A stretch of DNA of 12,181 bases. Source: Clostridia bacterium. GTDB taxonomy: Bacteria; Bacillota; Clostridia; Oscillospirales; CAG-272. The position numbers were made by a program, and so were the translations under genes. The stretch spans positions 1 through 12,181 of the forward strand of contig JAKSPR010000049.1 of assembly GCA_024404655.1 (NCBI GenBank). The letters are read 5' to 3'. Shown in pieces: positions 6,442 through 12,181 of this stretch (position 1 is its first letter; every line of letters begins with the position of its first letter). The notes under the pieces are model-generated. The model had not been told where the DNA came from. It saw only the letters and a list, made by a program, of their open reading frames with translations, and did no database searches.

Positions 6442-7527
6442 ATGAAAATGACACTCAGATGGTTCGGTGAGGGCTATGACAGCGTCACCCTCCGCCAGAT
6501 CCGCCAGATCCCGGGCGTTGTCGGTGTGATCACGACCCTTTATAATCACCAGGCGGGCGAACTCTGGGAGAGAGACGAGATTCACGCGCTGCGCGAAAAA
6601 GTTGAGGCAGAGGCACTGGAGATTTCCGGTATCGAATCCGTCAATATCCATGATGACATCAAGATCGGTCTTCCCAGCCGCGACAAGTATATTGAAAATT
6701 ACATCAAGACCCTTGAAAACCTCGGTGAAGAGGGCATCAAGATGGTCTGCTATAACTTCATGCCCGTCTTTGACTGGACCAGAACCAACCTCGCAAAGCC
6801 CCGTCATGACGGCTCCACCGTGCTTGCTTACGACCAGAAGGTCGTCGATTCCATCGACCCGCAGGTTTTCTTCAACCAGACCGACGCAAACTCCAACGGC
6901 TTCGTCATGCCCGGCTGGGAGCCCGAACGCCTCGGTCACGTCAAGGAACTGTTCGAGGCTTATAAGGACGTCACCGCCGATAAGCTGTTCGATAACCTCG
7001 TCTATTTCTTAAAGGCCATCATGCCCACCTGCGAAAAGTACGGCATCAATATGGCAATCCACCCCGATGATCCCGCATGGCCCGTTTTTGACCTGCCCCG
7101 CATCATCACCAATCAGGAGAATATCTTAAAGATGTTCAAGGCAGTCGACAGCCCCTATAACGGTCTCACCTTCTGTACCGGCTCCCTCGGTACCGATCTG
7201 AAGAACGATCTGCCGTCCATCATCCGCGCATGCAAGGGCAGAATCCATTTCGCCCATGTCCGCAACCTCCAGCACTTCCCGGACGGAACCTTCGAGGAAG
7301 CTGCTCACCTGTCCCGCGACGGCTCTTTTGATATGTATGAGATCGTCAACGCTCTCTATGATATCGGCTTCGACGGACCCATCCGTCCCGACCACGGCAG
7401 AACTGTCTGGGGCGAGGTCTGTATGCCCGGCTATGGTCTTTATGACCGTGCCATGGGCGCATGCTACATCAACGGCCTTTGGGAAGGCATCGAAAAGAGC
7501 ACCCAGCGCAAGGCAAACCTGCTGTAA
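6442..7527 (+). CDS. uxuA: D-mannonate dehydratase
   Basis: A 361-residue cytoplasmic enzyme (EC 4.2.1.8) that dehydrates D-mannonate to 2-keto-3-deoxy-D-gluconate in hexuronate degradation; length equals the family norm of about 350-400. The TIM-barrel sequence is recognisable throughout: MTLRWFG at the start, VCYNFMPVFDWTRT (102-115), HPDDPAWPVF (207-216), CTGSLG (245-250), HFAHVRN (269-275) and RPDHGR (315-320). His207, Cys245, His272 and Asp317 fit the family's divalent-metal site. The ATG at 6442 has AAGGAG at 6427-6432, nine bases away. It is the first gene of a four-gene operon under the TTGACA promoter, 48 bases ahead of uxuB, which supplies its substrate. The strong preference for C-ending codons such as CTC, GTC and ATC suggests high expression. 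Confidence 0.97.
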   Translation: MKMTLRWFGEGYDSVTLRQIRQIPGVVGVITTLYNHQAGELWERDEIHALREKVEAEALEISGIESVNIHDDIKIGLPSRDKYIENYIKTLENLGEEGIKMVCYNFMPVFDWTRTNLAKPRHDGSTVLAYDQKVVDSIDPQVFFNQTDANSNGFVMPGWEPERLGHVKELFEAYKDVTADKLFDNLVYFLKAIMPTCEKYGINMAIHPDDPAWPVFDLPRIITNQENILKMFKAVDSPYNGLTFCTGSLGTDLKNDLPSIIRACKGRIHFAHVRNLQHFPDGTFEEAAHLSRDGSFDMYEIVNALYDIGFDGPIRPDHGRTVWGEVCMPGYGLYDRAMGACYINGLWEGIEKSTQRKANLL

Positions 7528-7575
7528 GTATCAAAACCCTACATTATATTATAACAATTCAGAAAGGATCCCATC

Positions 7576-9189
7576 ATGCTGTATCTGAATGATAAAGCCC
7601 TTGCGGATAAGGCTGCATGGGCAGCTGCCGGTATCGGCATCCCCGCTTATGACCGCGCCGCAATGGTCGAGAAAACAAAGAAAAATCCCACATGGCTGCA
7701 CTTCGGCGCAGGCAACCTGTTCCGCGCATTCCCCGCAGCCGTCGCTGACGCTCTGCTCTCTGCGGGTGTCCTCGATACCGGCGTCATCGCCGCAGAGGGT
7801 TTCGACTATGAGATCGTCGACCGCATTTATGCTCCCCACGATAACCTTTCCCTCGCCGTCACCCTCATGGCAGACGGCAGCGTCGGAAAGCAGGTCGTCG
7901 GCTCCGTGGCCGAGGCTGTCAAGGCAGACGACGCAGGTCTTGCCCGTCTTGCCGAGATCTTCACCGCTCCCTCTCTGCAGATGGTCTCTTTCACCATCAC
8001 CGAGAAGGGCTACGCCGTGAAGAAGCCCGACGGCACCCTCTTCCCCGCCATTGAAGCAGACCTCGCCGCAGGTCCCGAGGGGGCCGGTACCTTCCTTGCA
8101 CGTCTGACCGCCCTGATCTACAAGCGTTACCTCGCAGGCGCTCTGCCGCTGGCTCTCGTCTCCATGGATAACTGCTCTCATAACGGCGATAAACTGATGA
8201 ATGCCGTCAAGACCATCGCATCCGCATGGGAGGAAAAGAATCTCGTCAATTCCGGTTTCTGCGCTTACCTCGCAGATGAAACCAAGATCGCATTCCCGAT
8301 TTCCATGATCGACAAGATCACCCCCAGACCCGATGCGACTGTTGCAAAGATGCTCGAAGACGCAGGCTACGCCGATACCGAAACCGTCGTCACCTCCAAG
8401 AATACCTATATCGCGCCCTTTGTCAATGCCGAGAAACCCCAGTACCTCGTCATCGAGGATAAGTTCCCGGCAGGTCATCCCGCACTGGAAAAGGGCGGCA
8501 TCATCTTCACCGCCCGCGAAACCGTCGATAAGACCGAAAAGATGAAGGTCTGCACCTGCTTAAATCCCCTCCATACAGGTCTCGCCGTTTATGGCTGTCT
8601 GCTCGGCTATACCCTCATTTCCGCAGAGATGAAGGACCCGGAGCTTGCCGCTATGGTCGATGTCATCGGCTATAAAGAGGGCCTGCCCGTCGTCGTCGAT
8701 CCCGGCATCCTCTCCCCCCAGGCATTCATTGATGAGGTCGTCAAGGTCCGCCTGCCCAATCCTTTCATGCCCGACGCTCCCCAGCGCATCGCCACCGATA
8801 CCTCCCAGAAAATGTCCGTCCGCTACGGCGAGACCATCAAGGCATACCTCGCAGCCGGTAAGGACGTAGGAGAACTCAAGGCCATCCCGCTGGTCATCGC
8901 AGGCTGGTGCCGCTACCTGCTCGGCCTTGATGATAACGGTGAACCGTTCACCATTTCCTCCGACCCGCTGCTCACAGAACTCCAGCCCTACCTCTCCCAT
9001 ATCGAAATGGGTAAATCCTGCCCCAAGTGCGTCCATAAGGCACTGGAACCCATCCTTTCCAATGCCAATATCTTCGCCGTCAACCTCTATGAGGCAGGCC
9101 TCGGCGAAACCGTGGAAAAGTACTTCCATAAGCTCATCGCAGGCCCCGGTGCCGTCAGAGCAGCGCTGAGGGAAGCTTTCACCGCGTGA
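7576..9189 (+). CDS. uxuB: D-fructuronate reductase (D-mannonate oxidoreductase)
   Basis: A 537-residue NAD-dependent enzyme of the mannitol/polyol dehydrogenase family (EC 1.1.1.57) that reduces D-fructuronate to D-mannonate, the step before UxuA. The N-terminal dinucleotide-binding segment is HFGAGNLFRAF (42-52). The family features DNCSHNGDK (198-206), SMIDKITPRP (243-252) and the catalytic-domain segment KVCTCLNPLHTGLAVYG (324-340) are present. The segment has one residue more between its Lys and Asn330 than the usual K-x4-N-x2-H of mannitol dehydrogenases, so the catalytic lysine cannot be fixed by eye. I think this is normal for clostridial UxuB but could not check it. Length agrees with UxuB proteins of about 480-540 residues. 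AAAGGA at 7562-7567 precedes the ATG. Its stop TGA overlaps the Shine-Dalgarno site of the next gene, which suggests translational coupling. Confidence 0.95.
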   Translation: MLYLNDKALADKAAWAAAGIGIPAYDRAAMVEKTKKNPTWLHFGAGNLFRAFPAAVADALLSAGVLDTGVIAAEGFDYEIVDRIYAPHDNLSLAVTLMADGSVGKQVVGSVAEAVKADDAGLARLAEIFTAPSLQMVSFTITEKGYAVKKPDGTLFPAIEADLAAGPEGAGTFLARLTALIYKRYLAGALPLALVSMDNCSHNGDKLMNAVKTIASAWEEKNLVNSGFCAYLADETKIAFPISMIDKITPRPDATVAKMLEDAGYADTETVVTSKNTYIAPFVNAEKPQYLVIEDKFPAGHPALEKGGIIFTARETVDKTEKMKVCTCLNPLHTGLAVYGCLLGYTLISAEMKDPELAAMVDVIGYKEGLPVVVDPGILSPQAFIDEVVKVRLPNPFMPDAPQRIATDTSQKMSVRYGETIKAYLAAGKDVGELKAIPLVIAGWCRYLLGLDDNGEPFTISSDPLLTELQPYLSHIEMGKSCPKCVHKALEPILSNANIFAVNLYEAGLGETVEKYFHKLIAGPGAVRAALREAFTA

Positions 9190-9199
9190 GGAAACCGAC

Positions 9200-10069
9200 A
9201 TGCTGACAGCAAATGATATTTCCATCCGCGACCCGTTCATCCTCCCCGTCCCAGAGGAGCACGCTTATTACCTCTTCGGCACCACAGGCGCATTTGAAAG
9301 CCCGGAACATACCAAACTTCCCTGCTTCCGCGCTTACCGTACCGAGGACCTCGTGAACTTCGAGGAACCCGCCGTCGTCTTCAAGGGAAACCCGGATTTC
9401 TGGGCGACCCGCGACTTCTGGGCTCCGGAGGTCCATAAGATCGGCGGAAGATACTATATGTTCGCATCGTTCAAGTCCGATAACGCCTGCCGCGGCACAC
9501 AGATTCTCGTCTGCGATACTCCGGCAGGAACGTATCAGCCGATCACGGAAACACCCGTCACCCCCCGCGATTGGGAGTGCCTCGACGGTACTTACTATCA
9601 GGATGATGAGGGAAACCCGTGGATCGTCTTCTGCCATGAATGGCTCCAGATCCATAACGGAACAATCTGCGCCATGCCCCTCACAAACGACCTGACACAG
9701 GCAGCAGGAGATCCAACCGTCCTGTTCCACGCGGCAGACGCCCCCTGCGCTCCCAAGGGCAGAGAGAATTACGTCACAGACGGTCCGTTCGTGTTCAGAA
9801 TGGAGCACGGAAAACTCGGTATGCTCTGGTCCACAGGCATCCCGGGAACCGGCTATGCCCAGCTCCTCGCCACTTCCGACCATGGTATCCTCGGCCCGTG
9901 GAAACAGGCAGAAGATCCCGTTTTCATCAGCGACGGCGGCCATGGCATGCTGTTCACCACTTTTGAGAGCCAGAGAATGCTCACCCTCCATTCCCCCAAC
10001 AGCTACCCCGAACACCCCCGCTTCTTCCCCATAGAGGAAAGAGACGGTACCTTGTATATCAAACAATAA
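9200..10069 (+). CDS. GH43-like intracellular glycosidase
   Basis: A 289-residue five-bladed beta-propeller glycosidase of the GH43 type (arabinosidase, xylosidase or related exo-enzyme). Asp11 in IRDPFI is the predicted general base and Asp129 in ECLDGTYY the pKa-modulating acid. WAPEV (74-78) and GGHGM (246-250), with the central histidine, are typical. The predicted general-acid position reads VTDGPF (192-197), with Asp194 where most GH43 members have Glu. There is no signal peptide, so it should act on imported oligosaccharides in the cytoplasm. Length suits a single-domain GH43. The ATG at 9200 has GAGGAAA at 9188-9194, overlapping the uxuB stop, so it is co-translated with the hexuronate genes. 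Its substrate is unknown; a uronate- or arabinose/xylose-decorated plant oligosaccharide would fit the operon. GH32/GH68 relatives are less likely because their sucrose motifs are absent. Confidence 0.85.
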   Translation: MLTANDISIRDPFILPVPEEHAYYLFGTTGAFESPEHTKLPCFRAYRTEDLVNFEEPAVVFKGNPDFWATRDFWAPEVHKIGGRYYMFASFKSDNACRGTQILVCDTPAGTYQPITETPVTPRDWECLDGTYYQDDEGNPWIVFCHEWLQIHNGTICAMPLTNDLTQAAGDPTVLFHAADAPCAPKGRENYVTDGPFVFRMEHGKLGMLWSTGIPGTGYAQLLATSDHGILGPWKQAEDPVFISDGGHGMLFTTFESQRMLTLHSPNSYPEHPRFFPIEERDGTLYIKQ

Positions 10070-10085
10070 AAAGGAGATTATGATC

Positions 10086-10508
10086 ATGTTAAAAGGTATT
10101 CCTTCCATTATTTCCCCCGAACTGCTCAAGATCATGATGGAGATGGGCCACGGCGATGAGATCGTCATCGGCGACGGCAACTTCCCCGGTGCATCCATGG
10201 GCCAGCGCCTCGTCCGCTGCGACGGCCATGACGTCCCCACCCTGCTTGCCGCAATGCTGAAGCTGTTCCCGCTGGATACGTACGCAAAGCCCGTGTACCT
10301 CATGGAGAAGGTCCCCGGCGATACCGTTGAGACCCCCATCTGGGATACGTATGCAGAGATCATCAAGCCGTATACCAAGGAAGAGATGGAGCATATCGAG
10401 CGCTTTGCTTTCTATGAGAGAGCGAAGAAGGCATATTGCGTCATCCAGACCGGTGAATCTGCGCTTTATGCGAATATTATTCTCAAGAAGGGCGTCGTCA
10501 CCGAATAA
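10086..10508 (+). CDS. fucU: L-fucose mutarotase family protein (FucU/RbsD)
   Basis: A 140-residue cytoplasmic sugar mutarotase, exactly the length of Escherichia coli FucU. It matches FucU from end to end: MLKGIPSIISPELLKIMMEMG, GHGDEIVIGDGNFP (21-34) with the active-site His22, RFAFYERAKKAY (106-117) and the C-terminal LYANIILKKGV. The family interconverts alpha and beta anomers of L-fucose (EC 5.1.3.29) or D-ribose pyranose forms. The ATG at 10086 is preferred because GGAG at 10073-10076 lies nine bases upstream and the protein then aligns with FucU; the ATG at 10080 would be only three bases from it. It follows the GH43 gene by 16 bases and is the last gene of the operon. No fucose isomerase, kinase or aldolase is present, so its sugar here may not be fucose. 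Confidence 0.92.
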   Translation: MLKGIPSIISPELLKIMMEMGHGDEIVIGDGNFPGASMGQRLVRCDGHDVPTLLAAMLKLFPLDTYAKPVYLMEKVPGDTVETPIWDTYAEIIKPYTKEEMEHIERFAFYERAKKAYCVIQTGESALYANIILKKGVVTE

Positions 10509-10527
10509 TCACTGTCGGCTGTTGCTC

Positions 10528-10695
10528 CCAAAAAGTTTTGGTCAAGCTTTTTTCAAAAGCTTGCAGTTTCCAAAGGCAGCGCCTTTGGTCGCCGCCCGCA
10601 GGCGGCGAAACACCCTGACGAAACAAAAGCGCTATTTCTCTTTCGATTCCCATGTTTTCGCCTTCGGCGAAAACGTTCTCTTCTTTTCAAGAGAA
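10528..10695. repeat. cluster of small hairpins in the fucU downstream spacer
   Basis: The 302-base spacer 10509-10810 contains a row of inverted repeats: CCAAAA/TTTTGG (10528-10541); CAAGCTTTT-TTC-AAAAGCTTG (10543-10563); CCAAAGGC-AGC-GCCTTTGG (10570-10588); CGCCGCC-CGCA-GGCGGCG (10590-10607); GTTTTCGCC-TTC-GGCGAAAAC (10654-10674); and TTCTCTT-CTTTTC-AAGAGAA (10676-10695). All stems are perfect. None has a clean terminator T-tract, though together they could attenuate or protect the 3' end of the operon mRNA. Such hairpin-rich intergenic blocks resemble dispersed repeats of Clostridia genomes. The remainder, 10696-10810, is pyrimidine-rich with no gene seen. Confidence 0.8.
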
Positions 10696-10810
10696 AAAGA
10701 GAAAGGAATAACCTCCCTTTTTATCCTATCTCATTTTATCCAACTCCCCCGTCCCAATCACCCTTTACGCTCTTCCCATCCCCCAAGAAAGCGAGGTGCC
10801 CATCGCCCAA

Positions 10811-11125
10811 ATGAATCTCATCGAAATGCTTTTTGCCAAAAAGGCCCCGGAGGACCCGGAGATCATGCGTCTGACCGAATCCGATAATGACGCAGAGACA
10901 GCCCTCATCCTCGGTATCTTAAAGGATAATAACATTCCTTGCTACGCAAAGGATAAACGCGCAGGCAGCGCGGCAAGACTGTATACCGGATTTTCCATAT
11001 CGGGCAGCGCGATCTATATCCGCCGCAGCGATAAGGAACAGGCAGAAGAACTCCTCCGCGTCATCCGAACCCCCGATGATGAGACCGATGAGGACGACAG
11101 CACCGACGGGGAAACCAACCAGTAA
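10811..11125 (+). CDS. DUF2007-type small protein
   Basis: A 104-residue protein with the pattern of the DUF2007 family (called putative signal-transducing proteins). An alpha-beta segment reads DNDAETALILGILKDNNIPCYAKD, then a loop with GFSISGSAIYIRRSDKEQAEELL. This corresponds to the usual helix-strand, short glycine-rich insert and strand-helix. The C-terminal 20 or so residues are strongly acidic (DDETDEDDSTDGE) and probably disordered. The start is uncertain: ATG at 10811 has GAGGTG at 10793-10798 at rather long spacing, while a GTG at 10796 would overlap that site and add five residues; I prefer the ATG. There is no membrane segment or catalytic motif, and family function is not established. 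It stands between the hairpin block and the oxidoreductase gene and may be co-transcribed with the latter. Confidence 0.75.
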   Translation: MNLIEMLFAKKAPEDPEIMRLTESDNDAETALILGILKDNNIPCYAKDKRAGSAARLYTGFSISGSAIYIRRSDKEQAEELLRVIRTPDDETDEDDSTDGETNQ

Positions 11126-11130
11126 AAACA

Positions 11131-11147
11131 GCCGGAACAGGTCCGGC
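11131..11147. other. short hairpin between the DUF2007 gene and the oxidoreductase gene
   Basis: GCCGGA (11131-11136), loop ACAGG, TCCGGC (11142-11147) form a perfect 6-pair stem five bases after the DUF2007 stop. It is not followed by a T-tract on the plus strand, so it would be a weak terminator or mRNA 3'-end structure. On the minus strand TGTTTTT follows it, but no minus-strand gene arrives there. Confidence 0.45.
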
Positions 11148-11192
11148 AGTCATATAACCCAAAATAATCTATATTTATGGAGGATCATCACT

Positions 11193-12181
11193 ATGGAAAA
11201 AGTTAAGGCAGCGCTGATCGGCTGCGGCGGCAGAAACGGCGTACACTATCAGAAGCTCTCCGTCATGGAGGACGTTGATCTGATCGCTTTCTGCGACATC
11301 GAGGTCGCAAAGGCACAGGCAATGGCAGATAAGTACGGCTCCGGCAAGGTCTTTGATAACTATAAGACCATGCTTGATGAAGTCACCCCCGACGTCATCT
11401 TCATCGCCGTCCCCCCGCACCAGCACGGTGAAATCGAGAACGCCATCATCGACCGCGGTATTCCGTTCCAGGTCGAGAAGCCCATGGCTCTGGACTACTC
11501 CGTCGCAGAAGCCATTGCAAAGCGCGTCGAGGAAAAGGGCCTGCTCACCAACGTCGGTTTCCAGGATCGTTTCCAGAACCTCACCGAGATCATGAAGGAT
11601 TTCGTCACCGAGCATAAGCCCGCAGTCGTCAGAGGCTCCTGGCTTGGCGGTATCCCCGGTGTGTGGTGGTGGAGAAAGCAGGAGACCTGCGGCGGTCAGA
11701 TCGTTGAGCAGAATATCCACCTGTTCGACCAGCTCCGCTTCCTCTTCGGCGAGCCCGAAAACGTCTACTGCGCTTCCACCAACGGTATGGTCACCGAGGA
11801 AGAATACAACATGCCCGGTTATAACCTGGATATGGACTTCTCCTCTGCTGTCATGAAGTTCAAGAACGGCGTCGTTGCGACCCTGTTCACCGGCTGCTAC
11901 AATAAGCCCGGCGCAAAGGTCACCAACGGTATGACCGTTTACTGTAAGGACGGTACCCTCGAATATGCACTCCGCTCCACGCTGGATGTTTACACCGCAG
12001 AGGGTTCCACCCACTACGACAGAGGCGAGGAACAGACCGGCATCATGGACCGCGTCTTCATCGACGCCATCAAGACCGGCGACGGTTCCAAGATCCGCTC
12101 CCCGTATTCTGATGCGCTCAAGTCCCTCAAGCTGACGCTGGCATGCAATGAGTCTGCCGCAACCGGCAAGCTGATCGAACT
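11193..12181 (+). CDS. Gfo/Idh/MocA family oxidoreductase (cut by the window end)
   Basis: The first 329 codons of an NAD(P)-dependent sugar/polyol dehydrogenase; no stop is reached. The N-terminal Rossmann segment AALIGCGGRNGVHY (6-19) binds the nucleotide. Glu95-Lys96-Pro97 is the conserved EKP motif, with Lys96 the usual catalytic residue. The second-domain signature is GGQIVEQNIHLFDQLRFLFGE (167-187), with His176 and Asp179. A WWW cluster at 158-160 lies just before it. Typical members have 330-400 residues, so little is missing. The ATG at 11193 is preceded by GGAGG at 11179-11183. The family oxidises substrates such as inositol, glucose derivatives or other polyols, and the substrate cannot be told from this sequence. 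C-ending codon bias matches the uxu genes. Its promoter is unclear; the 67-base gap to the DUF2007 gene holds only a weak TATATT at 11170-11175. Confidence 0.92.
   Translation, partial: MEKVKAALIGCGGRNGVHYQKLSVMEDVDLIAFCDIEVAKAQAMADKYGSGKVFDNYKTMLDEVTPDVIFIAVPPHQHGEIENAIIDRGIPFQVEKPMALDYSVAEAIAKRVEEKGLLTNVGFQDRFQNLTEIMKDFVTEHKPAVVRGSWLGGIPGVWWWRKQETCGGQIVEQNIHLFDQLRFLFGEPENVYCASTNGMVTEEEYNMPGYNLDMDFSSAVMKFKNGVVATLFTGCYNKPGAKVTNGMTVYCKDGTLEYALRSTLDVYTAEGSTHYDRGEEQTGIMDRVFIDAIKTGDGSKIRSPYSDALKSLKLTLACNESAATGKLIE

Noticed and set aside
7549..8478. Minus-strand open frame of 309 codons over uxuB
   Set aside because: Gly/Asp/Cys-rich shadow of the GCC/GTC-rich uxuB codons.
9179..10378. Minus-strand open frame of 399 codons over the GH43 and fucU genes
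   Set aside because: Both plus-strand genes are well supported by family motifs and ribosome sites; the minus frame has none.
10528..10695. CRISPR array or mobile element end
   Set aside because: The hairpins differ from one another in sequence and have no regular repeat-spacer pattern; no transposase or target duplication is seen.
10327..10887. Plus-strand 186-codon frame across the fucU end and the hairpin block
   Set aside because: Overlaps fucU out of frame, runs through inverted repeats and has no start signal.

Overview
The window looks like a chromosomal segment of a Gram-positive, gut-type anaerobe, most likely a Clostridia/Oscillospirales (Ruminococcaceae-like) member. The grounds are strong AGGAGG-type Shine-Dalgarno sites, moderate-to-high G+C genes separated by AT-rich spacers, a carbohydrate-catabolism gene set, and an intergenic cluster of small perfect hairpins of a kind I associate with this group. 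The taxonomic call is inference from style, not from a marker gene.

Layout: (1) 55-525 (+) encodes a low-molecular-weight protein tyrosine phosphatase, closed by an intrinsic terminator at 544-575. (2) 600-5865 (-) holds one very large secreted enzyme gene read in two frames. A TTG-started ORF (2620-5865) carries a signal peptide and a GH20 beta-hexosaminidase domain of the pneumococcal StrH / lacto-N-biosidase type. It runs out of frame near 2647, and the protein continues in the +1 frame to position 600 as beta-rich accessory modules. Joined, the product would be about 1754 residues. (3) 5866-6441 is a 576-base divergent regulatory region with two near-consensus promoters pointing outward, a perfect 15-base palindrome and other operator-like repeats. 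(4) 6442-10508 (+) is a tight four-gene operon: uxuA (mannonate dehydratase), uxuB (fructuronate reductase), an intracellular GH43-like glycosidase and a FucU/RbsD sugar mutarotase. (5) 10509-10810 is a non-coding hairpin cluster. (6) 10811-11125 (+) is a small DUF2007-type protein. (7) 11193 to the window end (+) is a Gfo/Idh/MocA oxidoreductase cut by the window edge.

How the genes fit together: the secreted GH20 enzyme would trim terminal N-acetylhexosamine-containing sugars from host or dietary glycans outside the cell. The operon would process imported glycosides (GH43), speed anomer interconversion (FucU) and channel fructuronate through mannonate to 2-keto-3-deoxygluconate (UxuB then UxuA). 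Uronate isomerase, KDG kinase/aldolase, a transporter and a regulator are not in the window. The Gfo/Idh/MocA protein may handle another sugar or polyol.

No mobile element, CRISPR array, tRNA or rRNA was seen. I found no clearly novel system. The points most worth a second look are the frame break in the giant GH20 gene, the divergent control region, the Asp-for-Glu change at the predicted GH43 acid position, and FucU inside a hexuronate operon.
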